A DNA stretch of 64,000 nucleotides. Origin: Dipylidium caninum. Taxonomy: Eukaryota; Platyhelminthes; Cestoda; Cyclophyllidea; Dipylidiidae. Shown piece after piece: positions 1 through 11,684 of the stretch (the first letter of the stretch is position 1; each line of letters starts with the position of its first letter). Position numbers and translations under genes: made by a program. The stretch spans positions 186,001-250,000 of the forward strand of contig QEYB01001208.1 in the NCBI GenBank assembly GCA_017562135.1. The letters run 5' to 3'. The notes below the pieces were generated by a model, which was not told the origin of the DNA, did no database searches, and worked only from the letters and a program-made list of their open reading frames with translations.

Positions 1-119
1 TTAGGTTCCAAGCGGGGAAAGCGCCGGATGCAGGTTCTGCTCCCCTCCACGGATATGCACCCTCGAACGTTCCCTCGCCAGCCCTTTACCCGCCCCTGCT
101 TGCTCCCGTTCGTTCGCAG

Positions 120-3100
120 GCCTCCGTGACGCCGCAGGCCGTTCGCCTGGCGTCAAAAGTGCAGCCGGTGTTTTCGACCCTCCAACTTCCGCTCAAGCCG
201 CCTCAGATGCCCGCAAACAACGCGGCCTACAATCCCATGGGTGCCCCCTTTGCCCCTTCCTCTAATGTCGTTCCACGCCTTCCCTCCACTTCTACTGCGC
301 TTCCCTTGGCGACTCTGGCCTCCGCAGTGGCAGCTGCCAATGTTCCCGTGAGGGACTCTACCTGGCTCAAGATGCGCGTCTGTCCGGCCTTCCTGAAGGA
401 GATGATAGCCGGTGAGAGTCTCCCCGATGCCGAGAAATGCTCCTTCACGGAAGAAACTTGTTCTTTTGCTCATCCACAACCCAACGTCCGAATTGAGAAC
501 GAGAATGTTACGGTCTGCTTTGATTTTATAAAGGTACCACCGGTGATAGACTCTTCACATTTGTTTTTCTACTCGTGTGTTTCGGACTTGTGTGTTGGTG
601 AAGAGTTTTCTCACTCGCATATTTCATTGAAAAATAGCCAGTGTGACTCGGTGCTACCTCATTAACATGTCGCTCGTTCCTAGAAGCCTAGGAGTTGCTC
701 AACGAGTCGTTTGTTCACCGTTTAGACTACTTGAAGACCAGGTTAAGGCCTTCCACCGAATGCCGGACTGTTCCGTTTTGTGCCTTTCTGCTAGAAAGCG
801 GTCACCCGTTCTTTTTCATGCGCTGGTTGCGCATGAACTTTTTCAGTGCTCCTCGTGGGGGAAGGGACAACCTCCTCCTCCAGCCAATTTTTTCGTCTTG
901 TGAACTCTGAAACGGCTCGTCTGCACTGGTTTCCAGAGCTGAGCGAGTCTTGTTGGAGGCATTCGTCAGTCTACTTTTGAAACCGTTGCTTTCGCTCTGC
1001 ATCCTTGTCCACGAGACAGGAGATTCTCACTTTCTACTGAAGGATTTGAGGTAGAATGTCTGTTTAGCGCGGCTGACTGCTAACACACATCGCCCTCCGT
1101 AGTGGTAGTGGGAGGCGGTGGGTGGCACCTCCGGTGGCAGTATTCTTCCGCAAACACGCTGCCTCGGCAACCACGTCCACGTACATTGTCCCCATTACTG
1201 AATACGTCCATTCCCGGACGATAGTCCGTTCCCGTATGTGCAGATACGTCGGCAGCTGGAGCAGCCGTCCAGAGTAATTTGACTGGGAAAGTGGTTATAC
1301 TTTTGCATCCACAACAGTTTATTTCACTGTCCTGGATGTTTTGGGATATTTTTTTCTTGACATGACGAAAGTTTGCTCCTCTTCTGGTGGCGGCTGCACC
1401 CGTTGCCGTTAACGTTGCGTCGATCGCAGTTTGCTCTCACACACATCATACCTCGCGTTGCGTTCCTGGCTCTTGGACGACTTAGTGTCGTTTTCGGAGA
1501 TTAATACGGCAAAAGCGACTTTCTCAATTGAATGGCCTTTGGACACTGGTTTAAACTCGTTTCTCTTGTCTTGACTGCTAATTTTAGGCCAAAATGGCTG
1601 TTTGACTTTCCGTTAAGCTTGTTGAACTATTTGGAACATTTTAGCGGAATGAATGCCGGCACATCAATTGCAAGTACTACCACCCGCCGAAGCATCACAT
1701 AGAAGCCGTTCTGAAACGTGGTGACATCACCAAGAAACACTCGGCAGGCCAGGGGGCGCAAGCGACGACGGTGAGTGCTTCTTTAACTTTGCCCTCTCCT
1801 GCCACCGCCGGCCCGGTGGTGTTTGTCCGCCTCTGCATGGAGCGTGGCGTACCGTGTCGTGTCGTGTCGTGTCGCCTGTTGAATTGTTTTCCGAGGTGTA
1901 ACCCATCGGCATGCGAAAGCAGGAGGAGTAATAAGGCCTTCGGATATTTGGCAATTGGTCACGGGAACAGGCTGAGGGTGAGGAACGCGACCTCAAACCG
2001 GTAACACGAGATACGCGTGTATCAACCAACGTCCTGTGTGTTGCTTCGGCGACCTGGCATAACGCGATTAGGCACTCGCGGGCTGAAACAGTAATTTTGT
2101 TATTGTCTTTTCCCCTGGAAGCCATGTTGCAAATTAGTCCACCACCCGAGAGGCAGCGGTGCTTTGCACGGCGGCAGTCAGTCACAAGCTCGTGCGCCGG
2201 CGGCGGTGTTGCCGTGGGCCCAGCCGTGGCTCGCCGAGCCGCGTGCGTGCAGCCGCGGGTGGGTAGCGCGATGCTCCTCCGCTCGCCTCCGCTGTGCTTG
2301 CGAGTGCGCGCGCGGTGCGTCGCATCATCGCCACCATCGGCGCGGTGCCGTGGGCCTCTCCGCTGCTGCCGACGCCGCCGCCGTCGTCGGTGTGTATCGA
2401 CCTCGGCGGGGGCGCGCACCCACGCACCGCTGCGCACGCCTGCAACCAATTAGTCGTTGCGCGAGCCTCCAAGTCCTGGCGAGCATAAGCGCGAGGGGGT
2501 GCAGATGCGCTCTCGTGCAAACCGCCGTCTCATTAATCGTTTCCTGATGCAACCGCAGACATCTCTGGCGGGTCTCTGCTGGCCCGGCGGCTCCGTCACC
2601 CAGTCGCCCATTTTGCTGAACCCCGCGGCGCAGACCAACCCCGCGATGACTCTCGCGATGCTCGCGGCAATGCGGGGCACCGGCACCTCCGGCACCGCTC
2701 TCTACTCGCCCAATGCTGCTGCCGCCGCCGCAGCGTCCATGTATCTCGGTTTTCCAGACCCCGCAAATATTGCGCCTTTCCTCTCCAGCTACTATGCGCT
2801 GCCGACTACAGCTCCTGTCTCTCCGAGCTCCACACTCGCCGCAAATGCCTATAATACCGCTGAGGTGAGCCTTCTAGCCTCGTATTCCTGTCAGTTTCGA
2901 ACCAATAACCGAACCAGTTATTACTATTTTTATTAAGCAGTGGTGTAGGTGGGTGGGCCAGGGGAGAATGGAGGGGGAAAGTGGCTATCTTTTTACAAGT
3001 TAGTCCCTCCTATGATTGCTACGCAAGAGGGGAGAGTGTGCGATAACTTTTGGCGCTGCTACCCTGTCCTCGACTTCCCTTCCTTCGCCTCAGTGCAGCC

Positions 3101-6100
3101 ACCTATTCAGCAAACCAATCTTGTCTGAATATTGTTTTGAACACATGCCAACAGGATGCCTCGTCCCCTTGTTCGTGTCTAGATTTGTTTGTGTGCTACC
3201 CCAGTGGCCTTGATCCGCCCTACCCACCCATTCTAAACAGTGATTGTGGGTTTGGGTGATCGAAGTGGCTGGTCACTTGTTCTGCTGATTATTGTCGCCC
3301 TGATTCAAGTGAAGCTATTGCGAGAGCGTGGTTGCGTGGTGTGCTAGAACGAGCATCCATTTGAATAATCCTGTGCTCCTCCTCCTCCTTCCTCTCATCG
3401 AATAGGCCCAACTACCGCTCTTATCACCATGAATGCAGAAGGTTCGCCGGGTAAGTCGATCCTGCAACACTCGCAGGCTGCCGCTACGCCACTTGCTCCT
3501 CATGTACAAACACAAACACACAAAAACCCACCACACCCAGCCTCCACGTCTAGTCGCAGCGGTCGCAGCATAATTCATGCGTACACCTCATATCTCCATA
3601 TATTTATCAGTGTATGTACTTAATGCCTGTAAACCGCCCATTGTCAATGACTAATTTGTGTGCGTGTGCGTGTGCGCGTGTGTCTATACGTCCAGAAGTG
3701 TGATCTTCCACTACTTTTCGTCATTTCCGCCCTTTTGTCACAATTCATCGGCCTATTCTGCTTCCTCGCTATCCTCTCCCTCTTTGCTGTTGGCACACAC
3801 CCTCCTCTGCTGGGCTGGAGACGTGTCAAGTTCCCAGCTTGGGTCACCGTATTCTGCCGGGCCTGTGTTTCGACTGCAGCACTCGTTCTTCCGCCTCACT
3901 GCTCATCCATTCTTGCTTCCAGCGATCTCCCAAGGGTGCATGCTCCTAAGTTAGGGCTCCTTTTCCATTTGAATGCTTTTGTGGTGTAACGTTAGGTGAA
4001 GCCTCCAAGGTGCTTGGGGAGTCGTGAGAGCTCGTGATTGCCCCCCGAGTCTCCTCTGTCTACTTGCCCATCAGAGTAGGATGTGGTTGAATTTCTGTCG
4101 TTAAGTCAAAGCCAGTTAGAGGGAGTAAATGTGTGCGCTAAGTCGATCTCCTACTTTATTCGCCTTGTTTTGTTGAACGCAGACTGTGGAACAATTGCGT
4201 GTGCGCTCGCTAGCTGATTTAATTTGTGGGTTGTGGTCTGCGTGCACGCATGCGCTTTCCCAGTGTGTATGCGCCCTCGTCCCCCCCCCCCCCCCCCCCC
4301 CGCCCAGTGCCGCCCTCGGCCCCGCCTCCGACGACTGTTTAGCGCGACCCGCGTGCGCAACTCCGACGCCACAGGAGTGCTTGCGCGTTCGCCTTTCTAA
4401 ACTCGCCCACAGCTCGACACTTTTGTGGTTTCACAGAGCCACACTTGTGTTTACATTTAAGTCGGAGACGGGACGAGGCGAGACGAGACAACATCGTGAT
4501 CCATGGCGGACGCCCCTGTGTTCTTTTCCCCCCGGCTAGCATTGTCTTGCCACTTGTCAAAGTGCTGTTCTGCGACTTTGTTTTAAAGTCGAATGAGCTC
4601 TCCCCAGTCCTCCTGTTTCCCTTCCCCTTCATGTTGTTTATTTAAATAGTTCAACTCGGTTTGACCTCGGAGTGCCGGGACCAAACCGTTTTTCAAATCA
4701 CATTTTGCGGATCCGCTCTAAAACTTTGGGTCAATCGAGGTGAAATTGAGTTTCTTTTGAAGTCAGTTTAGCTAAACAAAAGCTGGTTATCTCACTGCTT
4801 GAGTTTGTCTCTCACTCACCGACCCGACTTCGTTTGACTGGGGGCGAGGCGCTCCTTCCCGACTTAAGGCACCAAAGCGTTGGAAAGTGGCGTGAGAGTA
4901 CCACCAATTTCTTTAATTTTGTAAAAAAACTGCTACTGCATACTGCACTCCATTCTCATTCGGAAGCGGTGTGTTGGACTTGCTTATTTAAACACGAATT
5001 TGACAATGAAAGCATTCGTTTGTCCCGTTTCGGCCCGAATTATCCTGTCGTGCAGCTCTAATCCAGATCGCTGCGCTTTGAGCTGCGTTAACACGTCCGC
5101 CCGATTGTCTTTCCCCACCCCATGGAGTGCCAACTCCACCCCCCTCTGATTGCCGTTCACGTTTCTGTCTTTCGTAGTGTTGTCACCGCCACCAATGCAT
5201 GCGTTTCTCGCTCCCCACTTCCGCACGCCACACTGAAGCGTTTCGGCCTGGCAACACTGGTGGCCGCCGTCTGTTAAGTAGTTTCCACTCGTATGTTGTC
5301 TGCTTTACGAACTGCTGCTGTTGTTGCTGCTAATGGTTGTGGAACTTCTTCCATCTCATCGCCTTCGTCCGCGCGTTCACATAGTCGACTCAACTCCCCC
5401 TCCTCCCCCTCCCCCCGCCTGCCGAGTCTCCACGCGGTGGCCTCGGTGGCCAACTGGGTTTCTGCTCTGCGGCACGCCGCGCCTTCCCGACACGCTGCGG
5501 TCGTGTCTGTCCGTCGTCTCCACTCTCATTCGAGCTCCGCCACTGGCACAGTGTGTATATTTCGCTTCACCTGTGTTTACCCGGTGCAAGTTTTAGTCGA
5601 CGCCCCGGGGGTTAAAGCCGATTTGCAGGAAGGGCTGTTATTTACGCGTCAGTGGCGGAGAAGCTGTCAGTTGTTAGACGCTCGTAAGTTGGCACTAGTT
5701 GTTTGACAAACGTCACGGGTGAGGTTTTGTGTTTGGTTATAGTTAACATTTTGTCCTCCACCCTTCTTCTTTCCTCTTTCGCCCGTTGGCAACCGAATCT
5801 CCAGCGCTTGTAGGCAAATTTGCTCCTCTTGAATGCGTCGTAATGTGTCTGCCGGAGTGACTAGCTAATCTAGTGTTTGCACGAGGTTTAGATGGCATTT
5901 TCCTCCACTGCGGCCTTTCGAAGGCCACCCTCGTCCGCTCCCATGGTTGCAGAACATTTCTGCTTGTATGGAAAAAATGGAGCACACGAATATTTCCCTA
6001 GGGCTTTTTATCTTTCCTGCCAAAAGTGCGCTTCGCCCCTCGTGTGCCTCCTCCCTCGAAGCATAGACTGTGTTGTTTTTCACCCTGTCTCTGGAGGCGT

Positions 6101-9100
6101 TTTGCAGAAGGTTTTCTCTGCCACGCACGATTATGGAAGCACACCCGCTTGCATCTTATTTTCACATCAATTGGAGTTTTTTCCCCCAACCTGCGGCGCC
6201 CTCTTTCACACTATTTGAACGTGTTGCATGGACTAATCGTTAGCTACTGAAATTTGTGGTGTTTCCGCTCGCAAATTTACGCTTCTCTCCTTCACCGGTT
6301 GCATTACGTTTGTGTTTACACGAGTGCATTGCCAACCCTGACTCCTTAATGCGCCAGTCTTTTTTCATTATACCCTTCGGCAGGGTTGCGGCAAGTAATC
6401 TGTTGCTACCCGTAGAGTGCGACCGGACTTTGGGAGGAGGATCGGCCCGGAGATAATTATAATTTTGACGAAAAGCTGTCCCCAAGGTGGAGTGCTTCTG
6501 TTGCTGATTCTGTTTGATATTGCAGGTTTTCTATGCTCCATAATACTTTGGCGCGTTTGCTCGCGCTAGCATGATTTACACGGCGCCCACACCTTTGCTG
6601 TCGTTCGCCCAAAACCACTGCATCACCATCTCCCGTCTACTCTTACTTTCCTCAACCGTCGATTTCCCGCAATAATAATAATGTTAATATCTTCATCCTC
6701 CCGCTCGCAGTAGTGTTGCGCACCACTACTTCTCAAATCTTCGTCTTAATGCCCACCTCGCCTACCCGCTCCCTCCAACGCCCCGTCCACACACGTGTCC
6801 GCGTCCCACTCTCCGTCCTTCCGGCCCGCCAGCCCCCCGCCCGTTCCCCGCCTAGTTTTACGTGTGTGTGCGTGCACCCGCGGCTTTTGCCCGTGCTGTT
6901 TCACAGCCGTGTCTCGCGCCACACCCAACTCGGTCCCTCTCTACCGACGCACGGTACTCCCTCCCCTCGCCCGTGCCCCATTCCCTCTGTTCTATCTTGC
7001 AGCTTCTCTCGGGCAGTGCGCCCACGACCAGCCCCTTCCTCTCGCCCGGAGGTCCGGTCAACTCTGCCGCCTATGCCGCCGTCATGGCCGCGGTGAGCGC
7101 CAGTCGACAAGCCGCAACCGCGGCTGCGGCCATTCCGCCACCACCGCCGCCCTCGTCAGCCTTGTCGTCGCAGCCACCGACGTCGGCCGCGAGGAGTGGC
7201 GACGCTGTGGCTGGCCCGGCCTCGAGTCGCAAGCGTGAGGCGCCGGGAGACAAGGACGGCCAAACGGTAAATAAACGAATCCCATGTTATGGTTTTGATG
7301 CCCCGCTGTTCTGAAGAAGAGTATGTTGGCGAAAACGAGTAATCGCGGGGGTGGAATCATGCCGACATCTTTCTTGTGCCTTTTTGTGGGTATTCGAGAA
7401 ACTTGAGCACCAAATCTTTGAAGTGGAAATCTCATCAAGGCACAAATACTCGATTTCAGAATGCGTCAAATGACGAAACTGAATAAGCGATCACGTGTTT
7501 CCAGGACGATTATTTCGAGGCGCTTCACTCGCCCCGTTGCGCCACTTTGTAGAATATGCCAACGAAGCGTATCCACACTATGGCCGAAGACATGACGAAT
7601 GGCGCGTCTTTGGTGAATCACGTGGCGCCGGTGTCCAATACGTCCCAGTTGGCGAATTCACTGGTCTTGAACACTTGGCTTCAGCAGCAGCAGCAGCACC
7701 ACCACCACCACCACAACCACCAGCAGCAGCAGCAATTATCCTCGCCGCCTCCTGCGTCCCTTCCGACGGCTGCCTCACCCACAGTCGCGTTGCAAGCCGC
7801 CGCCCTCATGCGTCTCCAGCAACAGCAGCAGCAGCAACACCAACAGCAATGGGCTGCGGTGACTGCCGGCTACGGGCCGCTCGCTGGTCTCGCCCCGAAT
7901 TCCGCCGCCGCCGCTGCAGCCGCAGCTGCTGCCTATTCAAACTCTGCAGCCTTTTTTGATCCCCGTGCGTCGCCGCTCTCTTTTATTCAACCCTCTTCCC
8001 GTAGTGGACGGTTGTTATAAGTCTTGGCATCCTCCACGAGATGGGCTGTTATAGTTGAGAGACTGTATTTTTTATAAACTTGGTCCCCTAGTCCATTTAC
8101 CCGTCTCTGTCTGCCCTATGATGACAATTCTGTCCATTGCCTTGAACTCACGTTTTGTTATACTCCATTGTAATGGATTTAAGGTGGTAGAGTCCTGTTT
8201 GGTCCCAAATGAGCCCCGATTTCAAGTTAAACTCCATCCTTTGCCGAAACTGGCATTAGCTGCGGCATCGTGAGTGGAGGAACCACTGGGGCTGGGGAGG
8301 CGTTCATATGCGTCCTCCGAGGCCGGCGAGGTTGTCTGACGAGCCAGTTCTAGATGGCCCTGACATCCATGCAATCTTTCAAAATGCTGAAAAGTTTGCA
8401 TATTCTTAACCGACCTCTCATCTTTTAGTGGCTTTTCAGTCAGCAGGCCTAACTGCCAACCCGTACGCGGCCAACCTGTTGCACAACCAAACGCTGCTTA
8501 CCAATGTGGCTTACATCAACGATGATGGACAGGTTGGTTTGTGCGGAAGCCCCACGCTTTTCCACTTCTCCACATCCCCTTCAAGTACTGTATTGACGCT
8601 AGCCTCGTTTACAATCGCCACCATTTGGCCCCATAACACCAGTTTCTCGGCATAGGCGGCCAAAGCGGCGCCTGGCCGGGTCACAGTCAGTGCTGGGCCG
8701 AACTCGAGCTTTGGCTCTAGTGGAAGCCCTTGTGGCCAGTGAAAGTCGTCTTCTAACTGTTTGATAAAGCTTTCAAGAATAGACTTTAACCGCCAAATTC
8801 ATGTGAAGTGACCTTGAGACACGGATTCCACTTCGCGTAGTTGAAGCAACGACAGTCTGTCCTGGTTTGCCTTGTTTTTGACTCCCTAAACACTCCTTAA
8901 CTGCGATAAGATGACCACAGCGCTTCGCCTCCATCGTCCTGGCTCGGCTTTCGTCTGAGTCCCGCACGTGGTCTGCATAGAAGTTGTTCCTGCCGCCCCA
9001 CGGACGGAGTTTTTCGCCTATCTGACGCCTTTTATATACTTGCGTAGTTTTGGCAGACGTTCACATTAAAATGACTTGGTTTTCCACTTTCCTTCAGCTT

Positions 9101-9883
9101 CTCGAGAGTCTGCCCATCTGCCGCGATTTCAAGGCTGGGAAGTGTCACAGAAACACGGAGTGTCGCTACGTCCACCTAATTGATGGTAAGTGCCTAATTC
9201 TCTTGGCCTGCACCTGTTTCCTCCACCGCGACTTCTCTCTGTGGCCGTGGGCAGATTGCACAGGGCACCGCCGGGGCAGCCGCGGATAAACGCGGAGTGG
9301 GAGATTCGGGGCGATGAGTCAGGACGGCGTAGTTCCTCCCGATGCTGCCATAAGCGGGTCTCACAGAGGATTTTTCCCACTCGCACCCAAAAGGGCGCTT
9401 TGGTGGAGGAGAAAAAGGAGGAGGAGGAGGAGGAGGGAAGGCTGGCCTTTTTAAATGAAGCCAACTGGGAGTTTAGCGTTTCCGACTCCGAATGTTGGCT
9501 ACATTTTAGTTAACATTTTGTCAGAACATAATGTTTCACTTAAAAACTTCTCCTCGCCCCCTACTCCTCGGATTTACATGCCTATTGCAGAAAACGTGGA
9601 GGTCAATCAGGGTCGAGTGACGGTGTGTCGAGACGCAGCGAAGGGGCGATGCACCCGGATCCCCTGTAAGTACTACCACATCCCGCTTCTCGCGATTTCC
9701 GCCAGCCGCTCTCTCGCCTTGAACTCGGCCCTTTCGGCCGCTGTGGCTGCCAACGCTTTCAACAACGCCGTCACTGCTGCCTCCGTTTCCGCTACGACCC
9801 CGGGAACAGCGGTTACTGCCTCTGCGTCGTCGCCAACTGGCGGATGCAATGCTCCACCTCCTTCCACTTCCACATCACTGTGA
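120..9883 (+). CDS. mbl: Muscleblind-like (MBNL) CCCH zinc-finger RNA-binding protein, 5' part possibly missing
   Basis: Nuclear/cytoplasmic regulator of alternative splicing that binds YGCY-type RNA through tandem CCCH fingers (family knowledge). Eight exons join in phase: 120-533, 1645-1770, 2559-2864, 7003-7266, 7553-7964, 8429-8532, 9098-9185 and 9591-9883 (stop), about 668 codons in the window. Exon 1 carries VRDSTWLKMRVC, matching the RDxxWLxxxVC entry of MBNL finger 1; exons 1-2 make fingers 1-2, exons 7-8 make fingers 3-4 (GRCTRIPCKYYH). Between the pairs is a long Ala/Pro/Gln-rich linker with a basic, nuclear-signal-like stretch across the exon 4/5 junction (SSRKREAPGDKD, then PTKRIHTMAEDMTNG). 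In vertebrate MBNL a similar KRP-type stretch follows finger 4; here it precedes finger 3. The protein ends only about 75 residues after finger 4, with no long C-terminal region. An acceptor at 117-119 means there is at least one upstream exon; translation could start at the ATG at 208 or further upstream. Family assignment is secure; the start is not. Confidence 0.9.
381..1683 (+). other. Muscleblind zinc fingers 1 and 2, split by an intron
   Basis: Finger 1 runs from Cys at 381-383 through Cys 438-440 and Cys 459-461 to His 471-473. The spacing is C-x18-C-x6-C-x3-H instead of the family C-x7-C-x6-C-x3-H, so 11 extra residues sit between the first two zinc ligands. Finger 2 starts with Cys 516-518, is interrupted by a phase-0 intron after CFDFIK (donor at 534) and ends in exon 2 with RNECRHINCKYYH (1645-1683), giving C-x8-C-x4-C-x3-H, one residue longer than usual. 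Confidence 0.85.
1852..1875 (+). repeat. CGTGT pentanucleotide repeat
   Basis: Four or more copies of CGTGT/GTGTC in tandem in muscleblind intron 2. Confidence 0.75.
2865..7002 (+). other. Long muscleblind intron, no exon recognised
   Basis: A 4.1-kb intron between phase-0 splice sites (GTGAGC at 2865, TCTTGCAG ending 7002). It contains an uninterrupted run of 21 C at 4281-4301, a GT/GC-rich stretch near 3655-3690 and a pyrimidine-rich approach to the acceptor. Several open frames lie here, but none has recognisable domains or paired splice sites in a compatible phase. Confidence 0.6.
4281..4301 (+). repeat. Run of 21 C
   Basis: Uninterrupted homopolymer in the long muscleblind intron. Confidence 0.85.
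7553..7964 (+). other. Muscleblind linker exon with polyglutamine/polyhistidine tracts and nuclear-signal-like start
   Basis: The exon opens after TTTGTAG with NMPTKRIHTMAEDM. It then contains a Gln-His-Gln tract encoded by CAG/CAC/CAT codons (about 7680-7735), a second Gln tract (about 7815-7848) and an Ala tract (about 7905-7935). It ends at GATCCCC before donor GTGCGT (phase 1), which joins the TG at 8429 to make Leu. The homopeptides suggest a disordered region; their length may vary between individuals. Confidence 0.8.
9098..9690 (+). other. Muscleblind zinc fingers 3 and 4
   Basis: Exon 9098-9185 encodes LPICRDFKAGKCHRNTECRYVH, finger 3, with spacing x7-x5-x3 (one shorter than usual in the second gap). 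Donor GTAAGT is at 9186. Exon 9591 onwards encodes TVCRDAAKGRCTRIPCKYYH, finger 4, with canonical x7-x4-x3 spacing. The phase-1 junction creates Glu (G|AA). Confidence 0.88.
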
Positions 9884-9922
9884 AGAAGAGCCTCTGACGT
9901 CCTCAACTTTCCACCCTCTTCC

Positions 9923-9928
9923 ATTAAA
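9923..9928 (+). terminator. Probable poly(A) signal of the muscleblind gene
   Basis: ATTAAA 40 bases after the stop codon at 9881-9883, the common variant of AATAAA. Confidence 0.5.
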
Positions 9929-9929
9929 T

Positions 9930-11670
9930 TTGACAACCACATCGACCGTTAAACGGGACGTAAATGTTTGTGGTGCATGAGTGGTATTTAATGAAGTTCA
10001 CAACCCCACACGAAATTGAGCGTTTTTTGTGGGGCGGGGGCGGGGTGCTTCCATTTTCGGCGTTGCCATCTAAGCCGACAATAGCCTAACTGACGTCACA
10101 TGGGGACGTGGATAGGGACCGTTCAACCGCTCTTTAAACGGACTTCACAGGCGAGTGAATCCTCCATTTGGCTTACCGGTAAAGCGCTCGACCTGATTTC
10201 CCCAATGGCCGCTTGTTGGGCGGGTGGAGGTCCCGCCACTCGGGCTTCACATCGCAGCTCCAAATCGAATGGGAACCGCTTTTTTGGCTGTGGCTAGTTA
10301 ACGCTGGTGTCGCATTACCGAGGTTAAAATTTCTCATTGCGCAACGAGGCGCTGTTTTGGGTCCCGGGTGAAACTACTCGATGAGCTCCAGAATATTTAA
10401 CTGGCATAAATGATGGCATTTGGAACCGATAAACAAACTGAGATGATCTCTTTGCTTTGCCTACTGGTGAAGATGTTCTCAGTGCGGGGGTTGTTATTGT
10501 GAGATTGAGTTCTGCCAAGGAATGTTAATCAAATTACCACCTCACACGTGTAAACGTCAAAAAACAGTGTTCTTAACCGTTGTGGGAGCCTTTGGGGGGG
10601 GGGGGGGGATTGATTAGAAGAGCTTTGGTGCTGCACTCTTTTCGATAAGAATAAGAAGAGGGAGAATCGCGAAGGTGTGATGCTACATTACCGAACAACG
10701 AAAAAGAATGCTGACAGCAGTCAGGCTAAACAGTAACCATGAAAATGTGTTAAGAATTCATATTCATAGAAGCAAAAAAAGAATGAGAGAAAAAACGGAG
10801 CAAAATGCAGTGTCGATTTGCCATACGCCTTGCTCTAGGAACCCACAGAGGAAAAATGAATGATATAAATATAAAATGGCCGAAGGCATCTTTTAATTTG
10901 ATTGGGGACGCGGTGTTTAATTCAGATCATTTTAAAGTCTACCATATGGCTTCCCAGAGGCCGACGTCTTAGGTCTTTGGTTTGAGCATTGATGCAATGT
11001 GTCGAGTCATTTCCTCACTATCAATGGATTGGTGCGATAACAATATAGATGAAGCCAACGATAATTACACTAAACGGGTGTGCCAACAGAATATTGCACA
11101 CAAACTGAGACCGCGAAATATAGTTCAATCAAAATCCAAAGTGACAATAAGCGCTAAAGCAAGGATTCCTTTTGACCTCAGGCAACTTCCGAGAGGAGGG
11201 TGGTTTGGAATGTGATATCAGAAAACTGGAAAAAATTCATGTGAATAAGCGGTACACAAGTGGATAGCGCAGTAGAGAAAATGATTACCACAACACCTGC
11301 TCGCGTACGCTCAATCTTTAGTATCAATTGTAGATTTTGAAATCTTGCACACGTTAAGAGTCAGTAAAGGCGGCTGACAATATGGAAACAGAAAAGGGTC
11401 CGTCTATATGGCTATTATATAACAAAACTTAACAAAAAAATCAACAGCAGCCGTAAATACATAGCAAATGTGAGTTGAATTTAATTATAAGATTGGTTTA
11501 TGTCTAACGAGGCATTAAACACATGGCAGTTTTGTTTTAGTTGTTAGTCCTTGCGGCGGACTCTCCGTTTCCCGCCGGTCTGTTTGAGTCTGACAGGCTT
11601 CACAGACTGTTTTCGCAAGATTGATCGAATCGCCACTGGTTTTATAAACGCCTCAGAATTGTACTTTACT
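9930..11670. other. Intergenic region between muscleblind and the MED15-like gene
   Basis: No gene is recognised. There is a run of 15 G at 10594-10608. Sequence from about 10.6 kb is clearly more AT-rich than the flanks. A 5' exon of the MED15-like gene, possibly carrying its missing KIX domain, would have to lie here or further left, but none can be identified. Confidence 0.5.
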
Positions 11671-11684
11671 CAGCACTGTGTGCA

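Noticed and set aside
3406..3449. Short candidate muscleblind exon (PNYRSYHHECRRF) between AG and GTAAGT
   Set aside because: The preceding and following exons meet in phase 0, and in that phase this segment contains a stop. The open phase does not fit.
5293..5706. Open frame inside the long muscleblind intron
   Set aside because: Ser/Pro/Arg-rich translation without motifs; no paired splice sites in phase with the muscleblind exons.
10982..11215. Open frame upstream of the MED15-like gene, considered as its missing KIX exon
   Set aside because: No KIX-like helices or conserved residues, and no convincing donor in a compatible phase.
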